From Candidatus Vallotia laricis (GTDB taxonomy: Bacteria; Pseudomonadota; Gammaproteobacteria; Burkholderiales; Burkholderiaceae): a DNA stretch of 64,000 nucleotides. Under the pieces are notes generated by a model that was not told where the DNA came from, ran no database searches, and worked only from the letters and a program-made list of their open reading frames with translations. Location of the stretch: assembly GCF_020541325.1 (NCBI RefSeq), contig NZ_CP047399.1:1-64000 (forward strand). The letters are read 5' to 3'. Below, piece after piece: positions 22,922 to 35,511 of the stretch; within the stretch, counting starts at the first letter, position 1; each line of letters starts with the position of its first letter. Made by a program: the position numbers and the translations under genes.

Positions 22922-24856
22922 ATGCTTTATCCCACCGAATTTGATGTTATCGTAGTTGGTGGCGGACATGCTGGCACCGAAGCTGCACTTGCTGCTGCTC
23001 GAATGGGCGTTAAAACTTTGTTGTTAACACATAACATTGAAACAATTGGCCAGATAAGCTGCAATCCATCGATTGGTGGTATTGGTAAAGGACACCTGGT
23101 TAAGGAAGTCGACGCTTTAGGGGGAGCCATCGCAACAGCGGCTGATGAAGCTGGAATCCAATTCCGTATTCTTAATTCGTCTAAAGGGCCCTCTGTTCAG
23201 TCAACGCGCGCGCAAGTTGATCGTCTCTTATATAAATCGGCAATCCGTCGTCGTCTAGAAAATCAACTAAATCTATGGATATTCCAACAATCTGTTGATG
23301 ATCTCATTATTGAAGGAAATCGTGTCTCAGGAGCCGTTACTCAGATCGGAGTTCGATTTAGGTCCCGTGCGGTTGTCTTGACCACAGGCACATTCCTAAA
23401 CGGAAAAATTCATGTAGGTTTAAATAGCTATACGGGTGGGCGTGATGGCGATTCGGTAGCAGTGTCACTTTCGGCACGCCTCAAAGAACTAAAATTACCT
23501 GGTGGGCGATTAAAGACAGGCACACCACCCAGGATAGATGGTCGATCTATAGATTTCTCAAAACTGGAAAAGCAATTAGGTAATCTCAACCCAATCCCGA
23601 TATTCTCGTTTTTAGGTCGACCTGAGCAGCATCCTCAGCAAGTTCCATGTTGGGTAACACATACAAACCCTCAGACGCATGAAATCATACATAGCTGCCT
23701 AGATCGCTCACCAATGTATACCGGAGTGATCGAGGGTGTCGCACCTCGTTATTGCCCGTCAATCGAAGATAAAATTCATCGATTTTCTAACAAAGATTCC
23801 CATCAAATTTTTTTAGAACCGGAGGGACTAACAACAAATGAATTTTATCCAAATGGCGTCTCGACCAGCTTACCATTCGATGCACAACTTAACCTAATTC
23901 GTTCGATGAAAGGTCTTGAGCATGCCCATATTCTGCGACCTGGCTATGCAATCGAATATGATTATTTTGATCCACGGGCACTAAAGGCATCATTAGAGAC
24001 AAAAGCAATCGCAGGACTGTTCTTTGCTGGACAAATCAATGGAACTACTGGGTATGAAGAGGCGGCTGCTCAGGGGCTACTAGCTGGCATTAATGCAGGG
24101 TGTTTTGTGCAACAACAACGTGATGCATGGGTACCACGTCGCGACCAGGCATATTTAGGTGTGCTCGTTGATGATCTTGTAACGCAGAGCATTTCTGAAC
24201 CCTACCGGATGTTCACTAGCAGGGCCGAATACCGATTAAGCTTGCGCGAAGATAACGCAGATACTCGACTCACTGAAATTGGTTGGGAATTGGGTGTTGT
24301 CGATAAAGTGCGGTTCTCGTTTTTTTTGCATAAACGCGATGCCGTTTTACGAGAAACAGTCCGATTAAAATCTATATGGGTTACCCCGCAAACCTTACTA
24401 AAAGAAGACGCAATTGCGTTTTTAGGTAAGCCTATTGAGCATGAATATAGTTTAGCGGACTTTTTACGCCGTCCTGGAGTTAGCTATGATAAGTTGATGG
24501 CACTACAAGATAGTCGCTATGCGCCATCTGACGTATTATCTGACGAGCCGGAAATGCTTGCGCAAATCAAGCATCAAGTCGAAATTGGAGTAAAGTATCA
24601 AGGCTATATTGAGCGCCAAGCAAGAGAGATCGCACGGAATGAAGCGTATGAAAATACCAGGCTTCCAGTAGATATAGACTATACACAGGTCAGTGGATTG
24701 TCGTTTGAAGCCCAACAAAAGCTGAATCATTTTCGCCCTGAAACTATGGGCCAAGCCTCACGGATTTCCGGCGTGACGCCAGCTTCCATTTCACTATTGA
24801 TAGTGCACCTAAAGAAAAGCTTAGGTCGATTGATATTTACAAAAGTGCAGTGCTAG
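22922..24856 (+). CDS. mnmG: tRNA uridine 5-carboxymethylaminomethyl modification enzyme MnmG (GidA)
   Basis: With MnmE this FAD enzyme adds the carboxymethylaminomethyl group to U34 of several tRNAs, keeping decoding accurate. The 644 residues begin [20 protein letters not shown], the dinucleotide-binding glycine motif (G13-G18). The central [17 protein letters not shown] and the [16 protein letters not shown] block are present, and the C-terminal helical domain is complete. It is followed by rsmG in the same direction, the conserved gidA-gidB order. Two in-frame T runs occur (seven near 23810, eight at 24320-24327), and the frame is intact. The partner mnmE is not in the window. Confidence 0.97.
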   Translation: MLYPTEFDVIVVGGGHAGTEAALAAARMGVKTLLLTHNIETIGQISCNPSIGGIGKGHLVKEVDALGGAIATAADEAGIQFRILNSSKGPSVQSTRAQVDRLLYKSAIRRRLENQLNLWIFQQSVDDLIIEGNRVSGAVTQIGVRFRSRAVVLTTGTFLNGKIHVGLNSYTGGRDGDSVAVSLSARLKELKLPGGRLKTGTPPRIDGRSIDFSKLEKQLGNLNPIPIFSFLGRPEQHPQQVPCWVTHTNPQTHEIIHSCLDRSPMYTGVIEGVAPRYCPSIEDKIHRFSNKDSHQIFLEPEGLTTNEFYPNGVSTSLPFDAQLNLIRSMKGLEHAHILRPGYAIEYDYFDPRALKASLETKAIAGLFFAGQINGTTGYEEAAAQGLLAGINAGCFVQQQRDAWVPRRDQAYLGVLVDDLVTQSISEPYRMFTSRAEYRLSLREDNADTRLTEIGWELGVVDKVRFSFFLHKRDAVLRETVRLKSIWVTPQTLLKEDAIAFLGKPIEHEYSLADFLRRPGVSYDKLMALQDSRYAPSDVLSDEPEMLAQIKHQVEIGVKYQGYIERQAREIARNEAYENTRLPVDIDYTQVSGLSFEAQQKLNHFRPETMGQASRISGVTPASISLLIVHLKKSLGRLIFTKVQC

Positions 24857-24928
24857 AGAATACTTTTATCTTTGAATAAAGGCTGTCGATCCTATAACAG
24901 GTGCCTCTTCCAGCAGATATACCGTATC

Positions 24929-25660
24929 ATGATCCGCACTAGAAGTGACCGAATTCGAGGTGGGTACGAAGATTATGCGGCGCAACAGATAGAGCTTCAG
25001 AAGTTGCTGCGTGATGGTGCTGTCGAGCTGGGAGTTGTGCTATCAGAAGAGCAGATCGTCGGATTATTAGACTATGTTGCTTTGTTATCAAAATGGAATG
25101 CAGTCTACAACTTAACGGCGATCTGCAATCCACGTCAAATGGTAATACGGCATCTTCTCGATTCGCTGGCGATCGTACCGCATATTGCGGCTCTATTGCC
25201 AACTTCGTTGCTTGATGTTGGTTCAGGTGGTGGTCTACCAGGAATTGTGATTGCGTTTGCTATGCCATTCTGCGCTGTAGTAAATAACGATATCGTTCAA
25301 AAAAAAACCTCGTTTCAGCAGCAAGCTAAATCAGTCCTTCGACTGCCTAATTTATCTATAGTTACTGGACACGTAGAAAGGTTGCGTGCCGAGACTAACG
25401 TACTACCTCGATTTGAGGCAATTGTATCGCGCGCCTTCTCGGAGTTAGCTGATTTTGTTGCGCTCTCTCGGCATTTGATCGCGCCAGGCGGGGTGTTATG
25501 GGCTATGAAAGGCACTTACCCAGATAAAGAGATCGCTCGGTTACCAGCTGGCGTGACAGTGCAACAGGTTATTCGGCTTACCGTTCCATCGCTTGATGCC
25601 GAGCGGCATATTGTTAAAATAGCTATAGAGCCCGACTGTATCGGGATACTAGATTACTAA
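24929..25660 (+). CDS. rsmG: 16S rRNA (guanine-527-N7)-methyltransferase RsmG (GidB)
   Basis: This SAM-dependent enzyme methylates G527 of 16S rRNA. The SAM-binding motif [14 protein letters not shown] lies around D96. Other family blocks are [24 protein letters not shown] and [12 protein letters not shown]. The start is placed at ATG 24929 (243 residues), because the upstream part of the open frame, back to a TTG at 24872, is not family-like. There is no clear ribosome site. A run of nine A (25299-25307) encodes Q-K-K in frame. This is a slippery tract in a gene that otherwise looks intact. It follows mnmG by about 70 bp and is probably co-transcribed. Confidence 0.93.
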   Translation: MIRTRSDRIRGGYEDYAAQQIELQKLLRDGAVELGVVLSEEQIVGLLDYVALLSKWNAVYNLTAICNPRQMVIRHLLDSLAIVPHIAALLPTSLLDVGSGGGLPGIVIAFAMPFCAVVNNDIVQKKTSFQQQAKSVLRLPNLSIVTGHVERLRAETNVLPRFEAIVSRAFSELADFVALSRHLIAPGGVLWAMKGTYPDKEIARLPAGVTVQQVIRLTVPSLDAERHIVKIAIEPDCIGILDY

Positions 25661-26400
25661 AATTATAAATCGATGATACTGGTTAACCCCGCTGAAATCT
25701 GGGTAATAAAGAACTATGCGTATCACTAATCGAGCAAGAGAGCACATGATTTTTTATCGACTAGTATATAAGGTACATGCCTGTGCTGATGCTCTTCGAT
25801 AATATATTTTCTGGCCTAGTTAATGCCGTCATAAGATTCACGAGGAGTGATGCACTTTATATTTAATAATTAAATCTGATGAATTATGCTACAACAATAT
25901 AGGTATTTATTAAATTAATGAGGTTATTTTATCTAAAGTTTGATTGGTTGAGGATACTAACTACATCCTATTAGGTTTCTTCTTGATCGTGTGGTCGCCT
26001 AAATGAGGGAGATCATGCAGAACACAGCATGCAGTCAGAAGTATACGTATTCAGGATACATATGAATAAACGGCCTAGTGTAAAATTAAAATCAATCGCT
26101 ATAACTTCGAAAGACTATTGGTTGACCTTGGCGACTTTAATATACGAGGCATAGTATTTTCTAGTACCCATTTAAATATATAGATGCACTTGGATGGCAG
26201 GGATTTTGCATAGCTGCAGCTAACCTACCTTATTAAGCTTCACAAGACTCCATAGGATTGGTCTTCTTCCGTAAATTTAGAGTAGCGTTAGCGGCTTTAT
26301 TATCTCGATCGATCAGAGTCTTTCTATAACGTGCATTGACGCCATATAAAATATATATGGCGTCAATGCACGAAAACCTAGGTCAGATAACATTTATATA
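25661..26400. other. desert where parA-parB would be expected
   Basis: About 0.74 kb between rsmG and the atp operon. In Burkholderia, as I recall, parA and parB lie here. No trace of either was recognised. The striking element is the 19-bp perfect hairpin at 26330-26372. Confidence 0.5.
26330..26372. repeat. 19-bp perfect inverted repeat
   Basis: Arm 26330-26348 is exactly complementary to 26354-26372 around the 5-nt loop AAATA. There is no T tract downstream on either strand. It lies about 75 bp upstream of the likely atp promoter. The sequence is unrelated to the other long hairpins in the window. Confidence 0.85.
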
Positions 26401-26421
26401 CACCCTTCACGTATAAGGGTG
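26401..26421. repeat. 7-bp hairpin upstream of atp promoter
   Basis: CACCCTT (26401-26407) and AAGGGTG (26415-26421) pair perfectly across 7 nt, 25 bp before the candidate -35 of the atp operon. It may be a terminator or operator relic. Confidence 0.35.
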
Positions 26422-26445
26422 ATAGGCTTGTACCGGTAGAGGTCA

Positions 26446-26474
26446 TTGAATACGCCACAGCAATAGCCTACAAT
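26446..26474 (+). promoter_or_regulatory. candidate promoter of the ATP synthase operon
   Basis: A TTGAAT -35 hexamer (26446-26451) and a TACAAT -10 hexamer (26469-26474) are separated by exactly 17 bp. This is an excellent sigma-70 match about 85 bp upstream of atpI. It is the best promoter candidate seen between rsmG and the operon. Confidence 0.6.
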
Positions 26475-26558
26475 CGTCCGTATTTATCGGTTTTAGTATC
26501 GCTGAAGTTTAATGACAACTAGCATTCTAGCCTAGAAAAAGCAAATTTCTTATAAGTC

Positions 26559-27021
26559 ATGAAGCTAAGGCCTGCCAATACGAGTAATGATCATGGAGAT
26601 AAACTGAAGGACAATAACAGCGCGCAGCTGATATTGATTTTTGCTAAACACATATTCGAGTTTTGGCGAAGCCCTACATTAGGTGTTAAGCTAATAAAAA
26701 TTGTGATAGTACAAATAGTTGTATCATTAGTAGCGGCGCTCGGGTGGTGGATTTTTAAAAAATCGCCAGGTAATGCTGTGATGTCCTTGTCTTTAGGTGG
26801 GTTAGTATGCTGGGTGCCAAGTGCGTTGTTCGCGGTACTCCTGAGAAAAAAGAGGCACTGAGAGCATATTTTCTTTGGTGCTAAGCGAAGCAGTGAAAAT
26901 CGCATTAACAATCGTGTTGTTTATTTCCACCGTTCTACTGTATCAAAACGTCTGCTGGCTTGCGCTGCTTGTCACCTACCTCGTTACGTTGAAGGCAACA
27001 TACTGGCTCATGCTGGTATAG
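26559..27021 (+). pseudogene. atpI: ATP synthase accessory protein AtpI, frameshifted at an A6 tract
   Basis: AtpI is a small membrane protein that aids c-ring assembly and is dispensable in many bacteria. The first frame (26559-26861, 100 codons) gives an AtpI-like N-terminal half with two membrane segments, up to CWVPSALFAVLLRKKRH-stop. The second half lies in the next frame and reads ESIFSLVLSEAVKIALTIVL, then [20 protein letters not shown], ending at TAG 27019-27021. This is clearly the missing C-terminal half. The break is at six A (26846-26851). Deleting one A joins both halves into a normal protein of about 153 residues. Either the gene is a recent pseudogene or polymerase slippage on the A tract makes some full-length product. 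Confidence 0.85.
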
Positions 27022-27072
27022 CGCTGACTGGCGCGGTACCCGACGAAGCAGATTTTCGATTTATTGGGTTGA

Positions 27073-27927
<855 letters not shown>

Positions 27928-27975
27928 GGTTTTGCAAACATAAAAGTTTGAATTTCAAGTTCTTAAGTCTTTTAA

Positions 27976-28257
<282 letters not shown>

Positions 28258-28386
28258 GTTTTTTGATTAAGCACGCGTTGCATGATGTGCGTCGTATTAA
28301 AGAGCGGGTGAAATCTTTGCTAGGTCTTGTGGAAATATTCCTGCTTTTAATAATTCCGGAAAAGCTATAGTTGTTAAGGAAACACC

Positions 28387-28857
28387 GTGAATCTAAACGC
28401 AACTTTGATTGCACAAATGATCGTGTTCCTGACCCTTGCATGGTTCACGATGAAGTTCGTTTGGCCACCGCTTATCGGCGCGCTTGATGAGCGGGCGAAG
28501 AAGATTGCTGATGGGCTTGCTGCTGCTGATAGAGGTAAAGCAGAGTTTGAGGCAGTACACAGGCAGATTGTAGAGGAATTAACAAAAGTGCGTAATGAAG
28601 CACAGCAGCGTATTTCAGAGGCCAAAGAGCAAGCTCAACTTGTGGCCGACGAAATTAAGCGTAATGCACAATCTGAGGCGGCAGGGATAATCAATCGAGC
28701 AAAAATGGAAGCTGAGCAACAAGTAATTAAGATCCGTGACGCGTTGCGAAGAGATGTTGCTATATTAGCGGTCAAGGGTGCGGAGCAGATCTTAAGGCGA
28801 GAAATTGACCAGAACACACATACAGAACTACTAAACAAGCTGCAAGCCCAGCTTTGA
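28387..28857 (+). CDS. atpF: F-type ATP synthase subunit b
   Basis: This is the peripheral stalk subunit linking the a subunit to F1. The 156 residues start with one membrane helix (about 5-25, [20 protein letters not shown]) followed by a long charged coiled coil rich in Ala, Glu, Lys and Gln. The start is GTG 28387, 6 nt after AAGGA (28376-28380). It begins 129 bp after atpE, a rather long gap for this operon, and is separated from atpH by 2 bp. Confidence 0.96.
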   Translation: MNLNATLIAQMIVFLTLAWFTMKFVWPPLIGALDERAKKIADGLAAADRGKAEFEAVHRQIVEELTKVRNEAQQRISEAKEQAQLVADEIKRNAQSEAAGIINRAKMEAEQQVIKIRDALRRDVAILAVKGAEQILRREIDQNTHTELLNKLQAQL

Positions 28858-28859
28858 CT

Positions 28860-29396
28860 ATGACCGAACTAGTAACTATTGCTCGTCTGTACGCTAAAGC
28901 CCTATTAGATATTGCGTCAACTAATCGTGTGTCTTGGATTACATTAGTTCAGGAGTTATCGCAAATTGTATATTTTCCAGAAGTTCTCTCGGTTGTATCG
29001 AACCCAAAGATGAAGTGCCAACAGATTGTAGACTTGCTACTTTCCGAATTAAAGTCACCATTAAAAAGCGTACCCGCTGCGAGAAACTTCGTACAGATGC
29101 TAGTAGAAAACCACCGGGTTCGGTTGTTGCCTGAGATCGCTACCCAGTTTAGCGCATTAGATAACACAGAGGAAGGTTTAACTAATGTAACTATTGAGAG
29201 TGCATTCTCGCTCGACGGGGATAAGCTGTCTAAACTAGTTGTGGCGCTTGAACGCAAGTTCCAACGAAAGTTAAAGCCAATATTGAAGCTTAATCCTGCA
29301 CTGATTGGAGGCGTGCGGGTGACGGTCGGTGATGAGGTACTCGATACCTCTGTCCGCGCGCGGATTGCGGATATGCAAGCAGCGTTGATTGCATAA
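28860..29396 (+). CDS. atpH: F-type ATP synthase subunit delta
   Basis: The delta subunit caps F1 and joins it to the b stalk. From ATG 28860 the protein is 178 residues and starts [19 protein letters not shown] like the family. The C-terminal signature [20 protein letters not shown] is intact. The frame is open slightly upstream (TTG 28854, overlapping the atpF stop), but ATG two codons in is the better start. It is more divergent than its neighbours, as usual for delta. Confidence 0.95.
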   Translation: MTELVTIARLYAKALLDIASTNRVSWITLVQELSQIVYFPEVLSVVSNPKMKCQQIVDLLLSELKSPLKSVPAARNFVQMLVENHRVRLLPEIATQFSALDNTEEGLTNVTIESAFSLDGDKLSKLVVALERKFQRKLKPILKLNPALIGGVRVTVGDEVLDTSVRARIADMQAALIA

Positions 29397-29462
29397 CTAA
29401 ATTATGATCCGGCTACATCAAGCTAACGTGTCATGCAATAGCATTAAACATTAGGAGTGATT

Positions 29463-31004
29463 ATGCAAATTAACCCCTCTGAAATCAGAGAGCTAATCAA
29501 GAGCCGGATCCAGGGGCTGTCCGATAATGCTGACATCCGCAATCAGGGAACCGTAGTATCTGTAGCAGACGGCATTGTGCGAATCCACGGTTTATCTGAC
29601 GTGATGCAAGGTGAGATGCTGGAGTTTTCTAGAAATACCTTTGGCTTAGCACTGAGTCTAGAGCGCGACTTAGTCGGAGCAGTAATTTTAGGTGAATTCG
29701 AACATATCTCCGAAGGAGATACAGTCAAGACAACGGGCCGAATCCTCGAAGCTCCGATTGGTCCCGAATTAATTGGGCGTGTCGTTGATGCGTTAGGCAA
29801 TCCGATTGATGGCAAAGGGTCGATCAACGCAAAGAGCGCTGATGCGATTGAAAAGATCGCGCCAGGAGTAATCTGGCGTAAGTCGGTATCCGAGCCAGTT
29901 CAAACGGGCCTAAAATCGATCGATTCGATGGTACCAATCGGTCGTGGTCAGCGTCAGCTGATTATCGGTGATCGGCAAACCGGAAAAACCGCTTTGGCCA
30001 TTGATACAGTTATTAACCAGAAGGGTAAAAATCTGACGTGTATCTATGTTGCGATCGGCCAGAAAGCGTCGTCGATCATGAATGTTGTTCGCAAGCTCGA
30101 AGAGCATGGAGCAATGGACTATACTATAGTCGTAGCTGCCTCAGCATCTGACTCCGCCGCAATGCAATTTATTGCACCATATGCTGGTTGTACGATGGGC
30201 GAATACTTTCGTGATAGAGGTCAGGATGCGCTAATTATTTATGACGACTTGACAAAGCAAGCATGGGCGTATCGTCAGATATCGCTGCTTCTTCGTCGTC
30301 CTCCGGGACGAGAGGCATATCCTGGTGACGTGTTCTATCTGCATTCGCGTTTGCTTGAGCGGGCGGCACGCGTATCCGAAGAATATGTCGAGAAGTTTAC
30401 AAAAAGCGAAATAAAGCATAGAAGTGGATCACTGACTGCCCTACCAATCATTGAGACACAGGCTGGTGACGTGACTGCATTTGTTCCAACTAATGTTATC
30501 TCAATTACTGATGGCCAGATCTTCTTGGAAACTGATTTATTCAACTCCGGTATTCGTCCGGCGATTAATGTCGGTATTTCAGTGTCACGGGTTGGTGGGG
30601 CAGCTCAGACAAAAGTGATTAAAAAGCTATCTAGTGGAATTCGGACTAATTTAGCGCAGTATCGTGAGCTTGCGGCATTTTCGCAGTTTTCGTCGGACCT
30701 GGACGAAGCGACCAGAAAACAGCTTGAGCGGGGCCGTCGTGTTACAGAATTACTTAAGCAACCACAATATCAGCCTCTGCGAGTTTGTGAACTAGCTGTC
30801 GCACTATTCTCTGCGAACCATGGATACTTAGATGATCTAGAGGTGAAGAACGTTCTACCATTTGAAAAAAGTTTGAATGACTTTCTAAAGCTTAACTATG
30901 CCCCAATTATTGAGCGTATAGAAGATAATAAAGATTTAAGTAAAGATGATGAAACTGCGCTGCATGTAGTGATTCAAGGCTTTAAAAAATCTTGCACCTA
31001 CTGA
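29463..31004 (+). CDS. atpA: F-type ATP synthase subunit alpha
   Basis: This is the non-catalytic nucleotide-binding subunit of F1. The 513 residues include the N-terminal beta barrel, P-loop GDRQTGKT (169-176) and the alpha-family stretch [16 protein letters not shown] with the arginine finger region. The start is set at ATG 29463 ([11 protein letters not shown]), 5 nt after AGGAG (29453-29457). The length is normal and no defect is seen. Confidence 0.98.
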   Translation: MQINPSEIRELIKSRIQGLSDNADIRNQGTVVSVADGIVRIHGLSDVMQGEMLEFSRNTFGLALSLERDLVGAVILGEFEHISEGDTVKTTGRILEAPIGPELIGRVVDALGNPIDGKGSINAKSADAIEKIAPGVIWRKSVSEPVQTGLKSIDSMVPIGRGQRQLIIGDRQTGKTALAIDTVINQKGKNLTCIYVAIGQKASSIMNVVRKLEEHGAMDYTIVVAASASDSAAMQFIAPYAGCTMGEYFRDRGQDALIIYDDLTKQAWAYRQISLLLRRPPGREAYPGDVFYLHSRLLERAARVSEEYVEKFTKSEIKHRSGSLTALPIIETQAGDVTAFVPTNVISITDGQIFLETDLFNSGIRPAINVGISVSRVGGAAQTKVIKKLSSGIRTNLAQYRELAAFSQFSSDLDEATRKQLERGRRVTELLKQPQYQPLRVCELAVALFSANHGYLDDLEVKNVLPFEKSLNDFLKLNYAPIIERIEDNKDLSKDDETALHVVIQGFKKSCTY

Positions 31005-31090
31005 TTCGTGATCTTAAGAACATAATCAAAGTTTGCTTTACATTACGCATTATGAGGATTGGCCGTGCTGTTTCAGAGAAGGAGTAAGCA

Positions 31091-31975
31091 ATGGCTGGAA
31101 TGAAAGAAATCCGCGGAAAAATCAACAGCATTCAGAACACGTGCAAGATCACAAAAGCTATGGAAATGGTGTCTGCATCCAAGATGAGACGAGCACAAGA
31201 ACGTATGAGAGCAGCACGTCCGTATGCTAATAAGGTGCGCGATATTATTACACATATGAGTGAGGCGAATCCGGAATATTGTCATCCATTTATGGTAAAA
31301 AACCGGGGCGCAAAGAGGGCGGGCATTATTGTTGTAACTACTGATAAGGGCTTATGCGGTGGTATGAATACAAACGTTTTGCGCACGCTAGCGCAGAAGT
31401 TTAAAAGTTTCGCTGTGCAAGGTATTAAAACAGAATCAACTGCAATCGGCAGTAAAGGCGTCGCCTTCTTAAGCGGTCTTGGCAGTGAAATCTTATCTCA
31501 GGTTACTAACCTAGGCGATACTCCACACCTAGAGCAGTTGATCGGTGCGATTAAAATACAGCTTGATCGGTATTCTCAGGGTAAATTATTAGCAGTGTAT
31601 CTGGTTTACACGCGTTTTATTCATACGATGAAGCAGGAGCCAATAATCGAGCAACTGCTGCCATTAACAAATGAACGATTCGAAAAGCGTTTAGATATAG
31701 ACACCCCCCCCAAGTTATTGTGGGACTATATCTATGAGCCCGATGCGAAGTTAGTAATTGATGATTTAATGGTTCGCTATGTAGAAACGCTTATATATCA
31801 ATCTGTTATTGAGAACATGGCATCTGAGCAATCAGCGCGCATGGTAGCAATGAAAGCGGCATCTGATAATGCAAGGACGGTTATTAATGACCTCCAGCTT
31901 ATCTATAATAAGAGCCGTCAGGCAGCGATCACCAAAGAACTATCAGAAATTATCGGCGGTGCAGCAGCGATCTGA
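31091..31975 (+). CDS. atpG: F-type ATP synthase subunit gamma
   Basis: This is the central rotor shaft. The 294 residues start [26 protein letters not shown] and end with the conserved [19 protein letters not shown], the N- and C-terminal helices that form the coiled coil in F1. AAGGAG lies just upstream of the ATG. A run of eight C (31704-31711, codons for T-P-P) is in frame. Such a tract is prone to indels, yet the gene is intact. Confidence 0.97.
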   Translation: MAGMKEIRGKINSIQNTCKITKAMEMVSASKMRRAQERMRAARPYANKVRDIITHMSEANPEYCHPFMVKNRGAKRAGIIVVTTDKGLCGGMNTNVLRTLAQKFKSFAVQGIKTESTAIGSKGVAFLSGLGSEILSQVTNLGDTPHLEQLIGAIKIQLDRYSQGKLLAVYLVYTRFIHTMKQEPIIEQLLPLTNERFEKRLDIDTPPKLLWDYIYEPDAKLVIDDLMVRYVETLIYQSVIENMASEQSARMVAMKAASDNARTVINDLQLIYNKSRQAAITKELSEIIGGAAAI

Positions 31976-32021
31976 GCATTGTATAGCTAAAGCCACAGTC
32001 CACTCGCTTAGAAAAAATTAA

Positions 32022-33431
<1,410 letters not shown>

Positions 33432-33523
33432 TTAGTTTTTTGCTTGTATTAATATTAATAACGTTAAGATAATAAAAACCCATTATTCTTATCTCGAAGA
33501 TTTATACCTCACTATTAATTAAT

Positions 33524-33949
33524 ATGACAACTATTAAAGTGGACGTAGTGAGTACCGAGGAAAGTATTTTTTCCGGAAACGCGAAATTTGTTTCGCTCCC
33601 GGGCGAAGTGGGTGAGCTTGGCATTTTACCGGGCCACACTCCATTTATCACTCGTATCCGATTAGGCTCTGTACGTATTGAGGACGAGAATGGTGATGAA
33701 CAGTTTATATTTATCGCTGGCGGGATCCTTGAGGTGCAGCCTAGAACAGTAACAGTGCTCGCAGAGACTGCGATTCGTAGCTCAGAATTAGACGAGGTGA
33801 AAGCTGAGCAGGCACGTAAGTGCGCCGAAGAGATCTTGCAGAATACTAACTCGAATATTGAGTATGCTACAGCTCAAGCTAAGTTAGCTTATGCTACTGC
33901 CCAACTCGCGGCTATCGCACAACTACGCTGTCGTAACCGACGGCGTTGA
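33524..33949 (+). CDS. atpC: F-type ATP synthase subunit epsilon
   Basis: The epsilon subunit regulates F1 and couples the shaft to the c-ring. The 141 residues show the N-terminal beta sandwich ([27 protein letters not shown]) and a C-terminal two-helix domain rich in Ala and Gln. It is the last gene of the operon. No convincing terminator is visible after it. Confidence 0.96.
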   Translation: MTTIKVDVVSTEESIFSGNAKFVSLPGEVGELGILPGHTPFITRIRLGSVRIEDENGDEQFIFIAGGILEVQPRTVTVLAETAIRSSELDEVKAEQARKCAEEILQNTNSNIEYATAQAKLAYATAQLAAIAQLRCRNRRR

Positions 33950-35511
33950 AAATATATCCGCAAGATGTTTAAATTTATACTTGTTTATATATTGAAAATA
34001 TCTTGAAAAATAAAAAAATCTAACACTTATTTTGCCTCTATCGCAAGATAAGTAATTACTTGAATATGTTAAAAATCTCAACTTAATTACTACCCTTATA
34101 AAGAAATCGTGCATAGGAGTATTTACTTCGTTATTTATCTAGCTGTCGCTTTCTAAAAATACACTGAAGATAGTTGTATATTATTGACATTAATTTAATG
34201 ACTACTTAATTATCTTAATAAGAATTATAAACATAGTAATTTTATTTATTTCAATACACGGCATCTAACTATAGCAGCTAATAACTGGTTGTGCTGTGTT
34301 AAGCTGCACGCGTTGCTCAATTTCTTGAGTACTAACCAAGCCTAGTAGTTAAAAAAATTTTATTTCCCTTAAAACAAGATTTAAATTCCCCTAGTTTTAT
34401 AGAAATAAAAACACCGAGCTTATAGAGACAACTAATTTAGTGTAGTGCTGGTCTTCTGCTATAAGTGGCATGCATATTACGCACAATATATTAAGTTTTA
34501 ATCACATAAACATTCGATTATCTAGCAGTACCTATAAAATCCAAGAATCACTCCTTGAATTGTTCAAAAAAATTGTGAGAATTTTATGCAATAATGCATA
34601 AATGCAATATTTATTGCTAATTTCAATAAATTATCTGAGAATTTATTAACAGTCTTTTATATTTTATAAATATTGATTATTGTTGATGGAATAAACTATT
34701 ACCAGACTCTATGCGAGTCTTATATCACTCAATAGTTTTTTCTCTGAAAAACTACACTGTAATTCACAATTTTGCTAACGATACTTTCTATGCGTATAGT
34801 GGAGAAAACTAGAATATATTTAGATAGTACGTGGGAGGGTTATTGTTTACGTGAGTAGCTACTAGCACTCGATGCGGCAGATATTATGCAGTAGCCGTTT
34901 GATTACCACACGCTAAAGAGGCGATCTATTTATAGACATTCACAATCCCTGAGACAATATGGGCCTGAGATCTAATTCCTAGTCAGGGGATATTGCACAC
35001 GCCCTATGTAGTTTAGAAAAATTACTCATTTAGAAAAGTTACTTAGCTAGCAGTGCTAGTTATCGATAAGATGCTAGCCCGTTACTGATGAGTATAATAC
35101 GCATGCGAGTAGAGAGATTACTTGATAAAGTAATTTGGGTGCAAATGTATTGTGTACTTCACCTACATAGGTCCAGCAGATGAGCGACATCCACAATTAT
35201 TATCATAAACACCTTTTAAATCAAATTGGATAATGAACGTATTTATAGCATTTCAACCTGTCGGACTACTATGGGGCATTTTCTGTAACTTTTTAGAAGT
35301 ATACGGCCAACTTATACACATTCTTCCGGGAGCTTTTTACATCATGGATGGTACAAAACCATAGCATTACATTCTTATAATTGAAGGTCTTTTATATTAA
35401 TAAATATAATCGATTAATTTATAGCTGAACGATATTATTTTAGATAATTCCTATATTATTATCATCTCAGCTTAATGTATTAGTTTCTGTAGATACACGA
35501 TTTAGTAACCG
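33950..35511. other. gene desert between atpC and priA
   Basis: About 1.6 kb, strongly AT-rich, with no supportable gene, RNA or strong hairpin. Related free-living bacteria carry further genes between atpC and priA, as I recall. None was recognised here. Confidence 0.5.
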
